From Prorocentrum cordatum (lineage: Eukaryota; Sar; Dinophyceae; Prorocentrales; Prorocentraceae), in NCBI GenBank assembly GCA_963575745.1, contig CAUYUJ010017782.1:639678-703677 (forward strand): DNA of 64,000 nucleotides, given 5' to 3'. The notes under the pieces are model-generated. The model saw nothing but the letters and a program-made list of their open reading frames with translations. It was not told where the DNA came from and ran no database searches. Shown piece after piece: positions 1 through 10,611 of this stretch. Within the stretch, counting starts at the first letter, position 1. Each line of letters opens with the position of its first letter. A program made the position numbers and the translations under genes.

Positions 1-377
1 AAGATGAGCTAAGAGGAATTCGGGCACAGGGTGGAGCTAGTTAGCCGACCCGACGAAAAGAGACAATGTGATAACTTTGAGTCGGTTTTCTGAACTTTTT
101 GCAGAGTTTTGAAATTCATCTTAAGAAAAAAGATTTTTGAGCCGAGCATTGGCATATAAACTCCTCTCTGAGAGCAGCTCAGCTCTCTCGATGCATTTTT
201 GCATGAGCTGACTTCCAGGAACTGAGCGAATATAAATATCGAAAAAATCGAATTTGAAGATTTTCGAAAAATCTCAATTTTTCGATTCTGTGTCGATGCT
301 CTGCGCTCTCACCAGTGAGAGGAGCTCTACGAGGTTCCCGGCGGTGACTAGGTTGACGGTTCACCGCCGGCGCCAGT
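1..377 (+). mobile_element. Family A element, 5' truncated by the window edge
   Basis: The segment opens inside an A element (atgagctaagaggaattc block) and ends with the family 3' module. That module is the inner inverted repeat GGAGCTCTACGAGGTT, a hairpin at 338-370 with arms CCGGCGGTGA and TCACCGCCGG, then CGCCAGT ending at 377. The element has no coding capacity. The sequence after 377 (TGGCC...) is the body of another A element, so this copy appears to have inserted into the GCTAGT/TGG site that A elements carry. Confidence 0.75.
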
Positions 378-704
378 TGGCCTACCCGGCCGAGGCGGAC
401 AATGTGGCAACTTTTGGGTGCTTTTGCGATTTTTTAAAAGATATTTGACAATTGATTTTTAGGAACCAGATGTTTCGCACTTGTCAACGACTATAAGGGC
501 CTCTCTGTCTTAGTACGAGCTCTCTAGGCGTACGTTTACTATCAAAAGACTTGCAGGAATCATCTTGATGTCGGCACGAAACAAATCAATGTTTCTCTTA
601 TGCTTCCAGAAGCTCTCTCTTTCGACTTCGAGCACTCTTTCGCGTGAAATAGCTCTACGAGGTCTCCGGCGGTGACCAGGTTGACGGTTCACCGCCGGTG
701 CCAG
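378..704 (+). mobile_element. Family A element, right-hand part
   Basis: The segment begins at the TGGCC position of the A body and runs through the AT-rich core (agatatttgaca, ctatcaaaagactt) to the inverted repeat AGCTCTACGAGGT. The terminal hairpin is at 666-698 with GTGA/TCAC arms. The end is CCAG rather than CAGT. A 21 bp linker (705-725) that recurs in variant form after 3,048 and 10,582 separates it from the next element. Confidence 0.7.
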
Positions 705-725
705 AGGATGCTTACGCTTACAAGT

Positions 726-3048
726 AACTCGTAGAGCTTCCCTCAGCAAGTAACTCGTAGAGCGCAAGTAATTGCTGGAAGCTTTAGAGTAATTCCGGAG
801 CGCTGGAGAGCTAGTTGGCAAGAAAAATCTCGACGGAACTTTGGATGACTTTTGCTCGGTTGAACATCTCGCTCTCTAAATTTGACCATTAGAGCTCTAG
901 TTTTTCTTGCCGTGATATTCGATCTTATTCCCGCTCGCCATCTTGATCTCAGCTCGATCGGGTACCTTTTACTGCCAAAAAGCACTCTGGTGGGAACGGC
1001 CGTTTCGCGTTATCTTAATACGTGTTGTTGGTATTTTGTACTTAACTCGAGCTGTAGGGCAGCCACAGAGCACACCTATCGCATTCAGAATCATTAGGCG
1101 CGTTCGCCTGTTAAATCTAGAGGTCCTAACTCGGTCTGCTCGCCGAGCCAGGTCTGCAAACCTATTCGAATTATTTGGGTCATCTTGATAGACGCCCTCG
1201 GTTTTCTGAACATAACTCCAGCTTCAGGGCAGCTACAGAGCTGGTGAGCGCACCTATCGCATTCAGAATCATCAGGCGCGTTCGTCTGTTGAATCCAGAG
1301 GTCTGAATGCGGTCTGCTAGCCGAGCTAGGTCTGTAAACCTATTCGTATCATTCAAGTCACCTTGAGAGGAACTCTCGGTTTTTTGTACTTGACTCGAGC
1401 TGTAGGACAACTACAGAGCTGATATCTACAGAAACCGATTCAGAATCGTCAGTTGCGTTTGTCTGTCGAATCCAGAGCTCTGGACTCGGTCTGCTGCCCG
1501 ATCTAGAATCGCGAAACTATTCGTATTGCTCGAACCATCTTGAGAAGTGCTGTCGGTTTCCTCCATTCAACTCTCGCTGGGGGGAGCTAGAGTGCTAGTG
1601 GTCACAGGAATCGATTCGAAGACATCAGACGCGTCCGCCTGTCGAATCCAGAGCTCGGAACTCGGTCTGCTGCCCGAATTAGATCTGCGAAACTACTGTA
1701 TTGTTGGAGTCATCCTGAGAGGTGCTATCAGTTTCTGCACTCAACTCCGGCGGTAGGGGGGCTGCAGGGCTGGTAATGACAGGAGTCGACTCGTAGACAT
1801 CGGACGCATCCGCCTGTCGCATTGAGAGGTCACAAAATATTTACTATGAGTCGGAATGTTGGTAAGTGCTCGGTGTTCTCAACTTCAGTCGAGCTGGAAG
1901 CTCTACGAGTCTCCCGGCGGTAACCAAGGTTGACGGTTTACCGCCGGCGTCCAGTTATTGCTGGAAGCTTAAGAGTAATTCCGGGGAGCTGGAGAGCTAG
2001 TTGGCAAGAAAAATCTCGACGGACCTTTTGGTGACTTTTGGTCGGTTGAAAATTTTGTTCTCGAAATTTGACCATTCGTTAGAGCTCTAGTATTTTTTCC
2101 CATATATTCGATCTTATTCCCGCTCGCCATCTTGATCTCAGCTCGATCGGGTAACTTTGAAGGCCAAAAAGCAGGCAGGCGGGAACGGCCGTTTCGAGTC
2201 ATCTTGATACGCGCTGTCGGTTTTCTCAAGATAACTCGAGCTTCAGGACAACTACAGAGCTGGTCAGCACAGCTAATGCATTCAGAATAATCAGGCGCGT
2301 TCGCCTGTTGAATCCAGAGGTCTGAACTCGGTCTACTAGTCGAGCTAGGGTCGCAAACCTATTCGTATTATTCGAGTCATTGTAGCAGACACTCTCGGTC
2401 TTTCGTACTTAACTCGATCTGTAGGGCAGCCACAGAGCTGATAATCACAGAAATCGATTCAGAATTATCAGGCGCGTTCGTCTGTTGAATCAAGAGCTCG
2501 GAACTCGGCCTGCTCCCCGAGCTAGGTTCGCGAACTATTGGTAGTGTTCGAGTCATCTTGAGAAGTGCTCTCGGTTTTCTGCATTTATATCGTGCTGGGG
2601 GAGGGCTACAGTGCTGCTGGTCACAGGAATCGATTCTGAGACATCAGGCGCGTCCTTTCGTCGAACCGAGAGCTCGGAAATCGGTTTGCTGCTCGAACGA
2701 GATCCGCGAAACTGTTGTATTATTCGAGTCATCCTGAGAGGTACTCTCGGTTCTCTGTACTTAACTCAGGCTGTATGGTGGGCTGCAGAGCTGTTAATCA
2801 CAGGAATCGATCCGCAGACATCAGACGCGTTCGCCTGTCCCATTCAGAGGTCTGAACTCGGTTTCATACTCGAGCTCCGTTGGAAAACTGTTCGTTCGTT
2901 TTGTTAGAGTCATCTTGAGAGGTCTATAACCGCTTGGGCTGAAAAACTAGTCGTTCTCTGAAATTCTTTTCCGCATTATATATTGTCAGGAAGCTCTACG
3001 AGTCCCCCGGCGGTAAGAAAGGTTGACGGTCTACCGCCGGCGCCCAGT
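726..3048 (+). mobile_element. Family B element (outer), interrupted by a second B copy
   Basis: The left end AACTCGTAGAGCTTCCC starts at 726 after a T. The element is interrupted after T751 by a complete B copy and resumes at 1,956 with TATTGCTGGAAGC. It continues through the B body (ATTCGATCTTATTCCCGC, CTCGATCGGG) and several units of the ~178 bp internal tandem repeat. It ends in GGAAGCTCTACGAGT, a hairpin at 3,007-3,040 and CGCCCAGT at 3,048. Joining 751 to 1,956 restores CAGCAAGTTATTGCTGG, which matches uninterrupted B copies near 9,409. No ORF of interest. Confidence 0.75.
752..1955 (+). mobile_element. Family B element nested in another B
   Basis: This copy runs from AACTCGTAGAGC at 752 to CCAGT at 1,955, about 1.2 kb. 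The middle holds several ~178 bp units recognisable by CGAACTATTCGTATTnTTCGAGTC and ACTCGGTCTGCT landmarks. The 3' module has GGAAGCTCTACGAGT, then a hairpin at 1,914-1,947 with GTAA/TTAC arms. Its left end is shortened (AGCGCAAGT follows the terminal repeat directly). It is non-coding and presumably non-autonomous. Confidence 0.75.
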
Positions 3049-3123
3049 AGACGCTTACAAGTCCCTCGTAGAGCTCTTCGGCATCGATGAGCTGGGAGAA
3101 TTCCGGCGCGGGATGGAGCTAGC

Positions 3124-5015
3124 ACCTTGTAGAGCTCTTCAGCAAAGAGCTAAGAGGAATTCCGGCGCAGGGTAGAGCTTTTTGGCGGGCCCGACCAAAA
3201 GAGAGAATAACTCGTAGAGCTTCCCTTAGCTAGTTATAGCTGGAAGCTAAGAGTAATTCCGGCGCGCTGGAGAGCTAGTTGGCTCGAAAAAAAAGAACTG
3301 AATTTTTCACAACTTTTGGTCGGTTGAAAATTATGTTCTCGAAATTTGACAATTCGTTTGAGCTCTAGTATTTTTTCCCGTGATATTCGATCTTATTCCC
3401 TCTCGCCATCTTGATCTCAGCTCGATCGGGTAACTTTGAAGGCCAAAAAGCACACTGGCGGGAACGGCCGTTTCGAGTCATCTTGATACGCGTTGTCGGT
3501 ATTTTGTACTTAAATCAAGCTGTAGAACGGCTACAGAGCTGGTAAGCACAGCTATCGCACTCAGAATCATCAGGCACGTTCGCCTGTTGAATCCAGAAGT
3601 CTGAACTCGGTCTGCTAGCCGAGCTAGGTCCGCAAACCTATTCGTATTATTCGAGTCAACTTAATACGCGTTGTCGGTATTTTCTCTTTAACTCGAGCTG
3701 TAGGGCAGCTACAGTGCTTGTAAGCACACCTATCGCACTCAGAATCATCAGGCGCGTTCGTATTTTGAATCCATAGGTCTGAACTCGGTCTGCTAGCCGA
3801 GCTAGGCCCGCAAACCTATTCGTATTATTCGAGTCAACTTGATACGCGTTGTCGATATTTTCTACTTAACTCGAGCTGTAGGGCAGCTACAGTGCTGGTA
3901 AGCACACCTATCGCACTCAGAATCATCAGGCGCGTTCGCCTGTTGAATCCATAGGGCTCAACTCGGTCTGCTAGCCGAGCTAGGTTCGCAAACCTATTCG
4001 TATTATTCGAGTCAACTTGATCCGCGTTGTCGGTATTCTGTACTTAATTCGAGCTGAAGGGCAGCTACAGAGCTGCTAAGCACACCTATCGCACTCAGAA
4101 TCATCAGGCGCGTTCGCCTGTCGAATCCATAGGTCTGAACTCGGTCTGCTAGCCGAGCTAGGTCCGCAAGCATATTCGTATTATTGGAGTCATCTTGACA
4201 AACGCTCTCGGTATTTTTTGTACTTAACTCGAGCTGTAGGCAGCTACAGAGCCTACAGTCACAGAAATCGATTGAGAATTATCGGGCGCGTTTGTCTGTT
4301 GTATCGAGAGCTCTGAACTCGGCCTGCTGCCCGAGCTAGGTTCGCGAAACTATTCGTATTGTCCGAATCATCGTGAAAAGTGCTCTCAATTTTCTGCACT
4401 CAACTCGTGCTGGGGGAGGGCTACAGTGCTGCGGGTCATAGAAATCGATTTGCACACATCAGGCGCGTTTGTTGGTCGATTCGAGAGCTCAGAACTTGGT
4501 CTGCTGCTCGAAACAGGTCTGCGAAACTATTATATTATTCGAGTCATCCTGAGAGATGCTGTTGGTTTTCTGCAGTCGCATTCAGAGGTAAAAAAATATT
4601 CACTATGAGTCAGAATGTTGGTAGGTGCTCTCGGTTTTCTGAACTTAAGTCGAGCTTGGAAGCTCTACGAGTTCTCCGGCGGTAACCAAGGTTGACGGTT
4701 TACCGCCGGCGCCCAGTGTGGTAATCCGAGGTCAGTTTTTTTGCACTTCGTGCAAAATTTTCAAATTCGTTTTAAGAAACAGTAGTGTAGTGGGTTGTCC
4801 TGCGTCTGTCAGTTAAATTCTTAGGCTCGTAGCTGGATTATTACTATCAAACGACTTGAGGGAACCGACTTTGGATCAAAATAATAAATCGTGTTTTTTT
4901 CGATTTTTTCTGCTCTTGCTTCAGAAGCTTTCTTCATGTGTTCTGAGAAGCGCTGTGGAACAAAAAAGCTCTACGAGTTGGCTGGCGGTAACCTCCTTTA
5001 CCGCCGGCTCCCAGT
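3124..5015 (+). mobile_element. Family A element interrupted by a B element
   Basis: The left end ACCTTGTAGAGCTCTTC starts at 3,124. The body is cut after GAGAGAAT (3,208) and continues at 4,718 with GTGGTAATCCGAGG. The uninterrupted sequence GAGAGAATGTGGTAATC occurs at about 6,540, which supports exact insertion. The 3' module (AAGCTCTACGAGTT, ~4,968) has a shortened hairpin (about 4,983-5,007) that has lost part of its loop, ending CCCAGT at 5,015. Confidence 0.7.
3209..4717 (+). mobile_element. Family B element with ~178 bp internal tandem array
   Basis: This is a nearly complete B copy of ~1.5 kb. It has AACTCGTAGAGCTTCCC at 3,209, the B body, then an internal array in which GAACTCGGTCTGCTAGCC recurs at about 3,603, 3,781, 3,959 and 4,137, giving a 178 bp period. 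The inner inverted repeat GGAAGCTCTACGAG precedes a hairpin at 4,676-4,709 and GCCCAGT at 4,717. No protein is encoded. Confidence 0.75.
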
Positions 5016-5938
5016 AACTCGTAGAGCTTCCCTTAGGAAGTTAATGCTGGAAGCTAAGAGTAATTCCGGAGCGCTGGAGAGCTAGTTGGCAAGAAAAATC
5101 TCGACGAAACTTTTGGTGACTTTTGGTCGATTGAAAAGTTTGTTCTCTGAATTTGACCATCCGTTAGAGCTCTAGTTTTTTTTCCCGTGATATTTGATCT
5201 CATTCCTGCTCGCCATCTTGGTCTCAGCTCGATCGGGTGAACATTACTATCGAAAAGCACTGTGGCGGGATCGGCCGTTTTCAGTCATCTTGATATGCGC
5301 TGACGGTTTTCTGAACATAACTCGAGCTTCAGGGCAGCTAGAGAGCTGATAAGCACGTACTACATGCAGAATGATCAGGCTCGTTCGTCTGTTCAACCCA
5401 GAGGTCTGAACTCGGTCTGCTAGTCGAGCTAGGTCCGCAAACCTGTTCGTATTATTCGAGTCATCTTGACAGAAACTCTCTGGTTTCTTCGCGAAACTAT
5501 TCGTATCGTTCGAGTCGCTTGCGAGATGCTGTCGGTTATCTTGACTTAACCCGGGCTGTAGGGGGGCTGCATGGCTGGTAATGACTGGGATCGATTTGAA
5601 GACATCATGCGCGTCCGTCTGTCGGATACAGAGCTCTGAACTCTGTCTGCTGCCCGAACTAGGTCCGCGAAACTATTCATTGTTCGAGTCTTTATGAGAG
5701 ATGCTGTCGGTTTTCTGCACTTAACTCTGGCTGTAGGGGGGCTGCAGGGCTGGTAACGACAGGAGTTGATTTGCAAACATCAGACGCGTTCGTCTGTCGC
5801 ATTCAGAGGTCAAAAACTAATCACTATAAGTCAGATTGTTGGAAAGTCCTGTGTGTTTTCTCAACTTAAGTCGAGTTAGGAAGCTCTACGAGTCTCCCGA
5901 TGGTAACCAAGATTCACGGTTTACCGCCGGCGCCCAGT
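5016..5938 (+). mobile_element. Family B element fused head-to-tail to the preceding A element
   Basis: The B left end AACTCGTAGAGCTTCCC begins directly after CCCAGT of the previous element, with no spacer. It has two or three tandem units and ends GGAAGCTCTACGAGTC, a hairpin with a mutated left arm (CCGATGG) and CGCCCAGT at 5,938. The following TGGCC belongs to the outer A element. Confidence 0.7.
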
Positions 5939-6081
5939 TGGCCCAGCCGGTACTCTGTGTCGATTCTCTCTGCTCTAGCTTCAGAAGCTTCCTCATGTGG
6001 TCGGAGAAGCGCTGTGCAACAGTAGAGCTCTACGAGGTGCCCGGCGGTAACCTGGTTGACGGTTTACCGCCGGTTCCCAGT

Positions 6082-7066
6082 TGACGGTTCACCGCCGGCG
6101 CCAGTTGGCCAGCCGGCCGAAATGGACAATGTGACAACTCTTGAGTGGTTTTGTAAAAATTTCAAGGATATTTGACTATTTATTCTGAGAAAGCAGATTT
6201 TTGCGCGTCGCATTGGTAAATAAACTCCTCTCTGACAGCAGCTCAGCTCTCTCGTGGCATTTTGTATGAGTTGACTTCCAGGCACTGAGCGAATATGAAC
6301 ATCGAAAAAATCGAAAGTCACTCTGTGTCGATTCTCCGCACTCTTACCAGTGAGAGGAGCTCTACGAGGTTCCCGGCGGTGACCAGGTTGACGGTTCACC
6401 GCCGGCGCCAGTTGGCCGACCCGGCCTCAAAGACAAAGTGGTGACTTTGGGTCAGTTTTGCTAACGTAGAGCTCTTCGGCAAAGAGCTAAAAGGAATTCG
6501 GGCGCATGGTGGAGGTAGTTGGGCGGCCTCACGGAAAGAGAGAATGTGGTAATCTGGGGTTGTTCTTTTCACTTTATGTATAATTTGGAAGTTCGTTTTT
6601 TGAAGTGAGATTTTTATTTCCTGTAGTAAGCTATGGCGCACCTGCTGGTAAATTTGCTGTGGCTCTAGGTGCAGTATTACTCTCGAAACACTTGGAGGAA
6701 CCCACTGTATGAAAACCGAAAAATCGTCATTTTGCTTCAGAAGCTTCCTTCACGTGTTCGGAGGAGCGCTGTGTAAGAAGAGAGCTCTCGAGGTGCCCGG
6801 TGTTAACTTGGTTGACAGTTTACCGCCGGTTCCCAGTTTGGAAGATATTTGACAATTCATTTTGAGAAACCAGATTTTTCTCACGTGTAGTAGATGAAAG
6901 ACTTGCAGGAACCGATTTTGAATCAAAAACGAAAAATCTCGATTTTTCGAATCATTCGGCTCTCGCTTGAGAAGCTTCCTCCATTTGTCCCGAGAAGCGC
7001 TGCAACGAAAGCTGTACGAGGTGCTCGGCGGTAACCTAGTTGACGGTTCACCGCCGGTTCCCTAAT
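6082..7066 (+). mobile_element. Cluster of family A copies
   Basis: 6,082-6,105 is an orphan right hairpin arm plus CGCCAGT. 6,106-6,412 is an A right part with a canonical hairpin at 6,373-6,405. At ~6,466 a further A left end (CGTAGAGCTCTTCGGC) starts inside an A body and ends at 6,837 with a degenerate left arm. The interrupted body resumes (TTGGAAGATATTTGAC) and ends near 7,066, where CCCAGT has decayed to CCCTAAT. All copies are plus oriented and non-coding. Confidence 0.65.
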
Positions 7067-7422
7067 CTTTGCTCTCCTGGTTTTTCCCGCTCTCTGAGAG
7101 CTAGAGCTTTGAGATTAGAAGCTGGACGGTGGTGGTGCCCGCCAGCAGCCCATGTTTGCCGGTCCAGAACCCCGCAGCGAGTTGTAAAACGTCGCAGCGG
7201 TCCGGGGGAGCTTCCGGCAAGCTTCCACGTGCCTGCGCGCGTGCAGGCACGCGTGGAGGTCTTCCTGCAGCGCTTCAGAAGCGCTGCGGGGGAACCCCCC
7301 AGAGCTCGAGTAGTGTTTCGCGAGAGCGTCCGACAGGCCGCCAGGGCAGATTTCTGGTGCGTTTGCCCTTTGCTCTCCGGGTTTTGGACGCTACCATTGG
7401 ACGCTATCAAGTTTCTCGTAGA
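7067..7422. other. GC-rich, palindrome-dense segment unlike its surroundings
   Basis: This segment shares no blocks with the A/B elements around it. A 17-18 bp imperfect direct repeat (TGCTCTCCtGGTTTT and TGCTCTCCgGGTTTT) lies near both ends (about 7,071 and 7,371). Inside is a perfect palindrome GCAGCGCTTC-A-GAAGCGCTGC (7,267-7,287), then GGGGGAACCCCC, and an imperfect palindrome around GTGCCTGC/GCAGGCAC (7,229-7,250). Open frames cross it on both strands, but no domain was recognised. It could be a separate small element or host sequence between insertions. Confidence 0.5.
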
Positions 7423-9398
7423 TAACTCGTAGAGCTTCCCTTAGCAATTTAATACTGGAAGCTCAGAGTGACTCGTAGAGCTTCCCTAAGCTAGTTGCTG
7501 GAAGCTTAAGAGTAATTCCGGCGCGCTGGAGAGCTAGTTGGCAAGAAAAATCTCGACGGAATTTTTGGTGACTTTTGGTCGATTGAAAATTTTGTTCTCG
7601 AAATTTGACCATTCGTTAGAGCTCTAGTATTTTTTCCCGTGATATTCGATCTTATTCCCGCTTTGCATCTTGATCTCAGCTCGATCGGGTGAATATTACT
7701 ATCGAAAAGCACGGTGGCGGGATCGGCCGTTTTGAGTCATCTTGATATGCGCTGACGGTTTTCTGAACATAACTCGAGCTTCAGGACAGCTACAGAGCTG
7801 GTAAGCACAGCTAATCGATGTAGAATGATCAGGCGCGTTCGCCTGTTGAATCCAGAGGTCTGAACTCGGTCTGTTAGCCGAGCTAGGTCCACAAACCTAT
7901 TCGTAGTATTTGAGTCATCTTGACAGACACTCTCAGTTTTCTGTACTTAACTCGAGCTGTAGGGCAGCTACAGAGCCGATGCGTACAGAATCTGATTCAG
8001 AATCATCAGTGGCGTTTGTCTGTCGAATCCAGAGCTCTGAACTCTGTCTGCTGCCCGATCTAGAACCGCGAAACTATTCGTATTGGTCGAGTCATCTTGA
8101 GAAGTGCTCTCGATTTTCGGGCTGAGGGGGGCTAGATAGAGTGCTAGTGGTCACAGGAATCGATTTGAAGACATCAGGCGCGTCTGCCTGTGGAATCCAG
8201 AGCTTGGAACTCGGTCTGCTGCCCGAATTAGCTCTGCGAAACTACTCTATTGTTCGAGTCATCCTGACTATGAGTCGGAATGTTGGTAGGTGCTGTCGGT
8301 TTTCTGAACTGAAGTCGAGCTTGGAAGCTCTACGAGTCTCCCGGCGGTAACCAAGGTTGACGGTTTACCGCCGGCGCCCAGTAATTCCGGAGCGCTGGAG
8401 AGCTAGTTGGCTCGAAAAAAAAGAACTGAACTTTTCACAACTTTTGGTCGATTGAAAATTTTGTTCTCGAAATTCAATAATTCGTTTGTGCTCTAGTATT
8501 TTTTCCCGTGATATTCGATCTTATTCCCGCTCGTCATCTTGATCTCAGCTCGATCGGGTATCTTTTACTGCCAAAAAGCACACTGGCGGGATCGGCCGTT
8601 TCGAGTCATCTTGATACGCATTGTCGGTATTTTGTACTTAACTCGAGCTGTAGGACAGCTACAGAGCTGGTAAACACAGCTAATCGATGTAGAATGATTA
8701 GGTGCGTTCGCCTGTTGAATCCAGAGCTCTGAACTCGGTTTGCTAGCCGAGCTAGGTCCGCAAACCTATTCGTATTATTCAAGTCATCTTGATTCGCACT
8801 GTCGGTATTCTGAACTTAACTCGAGATATAGGACAGCTACAGAGCTGGTAAGCACGCCTCATCGACTCAGAATCATCAGGCGCGTTCGGCTGTTCCAACC
8901 AGAGGTCTGAACTCGGTCTGCTAGCCGAGCCAGGTCCGCAAACCTATTCGTATTATTCGAATCATCTTGATAGGCGCTCTCGGTTTCCTGTACTTAACTC
9001 GAGCTATAGGACAGCTACAGGGCTGATAGTTACAGAAACCGATTCAGAATCATCAGTCGCGTTTGTCTGTCGAATCCAGAGCTCTGAACTCGGTCTGCTG
9101 CGCGATCCAGAATCACGAAACTGTTCGTATTCTTCCAGTCATCTTGAGAGCTACTGTCGGCGTTCTGCACTTAACTCGGGCTGTAGGGAGGCTGCAGGGC
9201 GGGTAATCACAGGAATCGATTCGGAGACATCAGACGCGTCCGTCTGTCGCATTCAGAGGTCTGAACTCGGTCTGATACTCGAGTTGGGCTGAAAAACTAT
9301 TCGTTCTCTGCAATTTTTGTCGACATTATATGTTGTCAGGAAGCTCTACGAGTCCCCCGGCGGTAACAAAGGTTGACGGTTTACCGCCGGCGCCCAGT
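7423..9398 (+). mobile_element. Family B element (outer) interrupted by a second B copy
   Basis: The left part (AACTCGTAGAGCTTCCCTTAGC, 7,423-7,466) stops at CAGAGT. The body resumes at 8,383 with AATTCCGGAGCGCTGG, restoring the normal GAGTAATTCCGG block. It carries ~178 bp units and ends AGGAAGCTCTACGAGTC, a hairpin at 9,357-9,390 and CGCCCAGT at 9,398. Confidence 0.7.
7467..8382 (+). mobile_element. Family B element nested in another B
   Basis: GACTCGTAGAGCTTCCC begins right after the T of CAGAGT. The copy has two to three tandem units, then GGAAGCTCTACGAGTC, a perfect GTAA/TTAC hairpin at 8,341-8,374 and GCCCAGT at 8,382. The flanks rejoin as CAGAGT/AATTCC, so the base right of the insertion is A here. 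The constant feature of the target is a T on the left. Confidence 0.7.
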
Positions 9399-10582
9399 GT
9401 TCCCTCAGCAAGTTGTTGCTGAAAGCTGAAGAGTAATTCCTGGGCGCTGAAGAGCTAGTCTTGATATGAGCTCTCTAGATGCACTGTACTATCAAAACAC
9501 TTGTCGAAACTAACTTCATGTCGACATGGAAAAAATCATGTTTTCTCTATTTCGAGAAATGCTTCCAGAACCCTCTCTTTTGATTCTGAGTATCTTCTTA
9601 CGCGTTCTAGGAGCTCTACGAGGTTCCTGGTGGCCACCAGGTTGACGGTCACCGCCGGCGCCAGTTCCGGGGCGCTGGAGAGCTAGTTGGGAAAATCTCG
9701 ACGGATCTTTGCTGACTGCAAAATTTTCTCCTCGCAATTTCTTAATTTGTTATAGCTCTAGCACATGTGATGTCCGAAATTATTCCCGCTCGCCATCTTG
9801 ATCTCAGCTCGATCGGGTAAATATTTCTGCAAAAATCATCGAGGCGGAATCGGCTGTTTCGAGTAATCCTGATACGCGTTGTTGTTATTTTATACTGAAC
9901 TCGAGCTGCAGGGCAGCTGTAGAGCTCATTCTCACAGAAATCGATTGAAAATCATTAGACGCGCTCGTTTGTCCCATCTAGAGGTCTAAAATTGGTCTGC
10001 TGCCGGAGCTAGGTTCGCGAAACTATTCGTGTTGTTGGAGTCATCTTGAGAGGTGCTCACAGTTTTTTCTGCACTTATTAACTCGGGCTTTAGGGGGCTT
10101 TAGGGCTCGTACTCACAAGAATCGATTCGTAGAAACCAGGCGCGTCCGCCTGCCGAATCCAGAGCTGAGAAATCGGTGTGCTGTCGAGCTAGGTTCGCAG
10201 AACTATTCGTATTCGTCGAGTCATCTTGAGAGGTGCTGTCTGTTTTCTGCACTTGTCTCGAGCTGTAAGGGCTGCAGGGCTGATAATCACTGGAATCGAT
10301 TCGAAGACATCAGTCCCGTCCATCTGTCGTAGTCAGAGCCCTGATATTGGCCTGCTGCCTGAGCTAGGTGAAACTGTTCGAATTATCTTCAGAGGTGCTG
10401 TTGATTTTCTACACTTTTCTCGGGCTTGGGGCTGCAGGGCTGGTGATCACAGAAATCAATTCAGAGACATCAGGCACGTCCGCTTGTTGCATTCAGATGT
10501 CTGAACTCGGTCTGATACTCGAGCTAGATTCGTGAAAATATCTGTACTCTTCGGTCTGAAATCGTTTCCGCCGGCGCCCAGT
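9399..10582 (+). mobile_element. Mosaic of B and A fragments
   Basis: 9,399-9,456 is a B left body lacking its terminal repeat. 9,457-9,665 is the right part of an A element whose hairpin has a mutated left arm (CCTGGTGG). 9,666-10,582 resumes a B body (TCCGGGGCGCTGGAGAGCTAG) with tandem units and ends in a truncated 3' module that keeps only the right arm (CCGCCGGCGCCCAGT). The left inverted repeat and left arm of this last terminus are missing, so at least one deletion or recombination occurred. Confidence 0.55.
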
Positions 10583-10611
10583 GGAGGCTTCCAAGTGGGC
10601 GCTACCAAGAT

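Larger units (their letters stand above)
3063..6081 (+). mobile_element. Family A element split by a nested stack (A with B inside, then B)
   Basis: The left end CCCTCGTAGAGCTCTTCGGCATCGATGAG starts at 3,063 and runs to GGAGCTAG near 3,122. The A body resumes at 5,939 with TGGCCCAGCCGG, although it is internally deleted there. It ends with GAGCTCTACGAGGT, a hairpin at 6,041-6,073 and TTCCCAGT at 6,081. Everything between is accounted for by an A copy (3,124-5,015, itself interrupted) and a B copy (5,016-5,938) joined head to tail. The parse rests on block matching by eye. Confidence 0.6.

Noticed and set aside
7040-7432. Overlapping 120-130 codon ORFs on both strands of the GC-rich island
   Set aside because: Both start or end inside A/B element sequence, and neither shows a recognisable domain.
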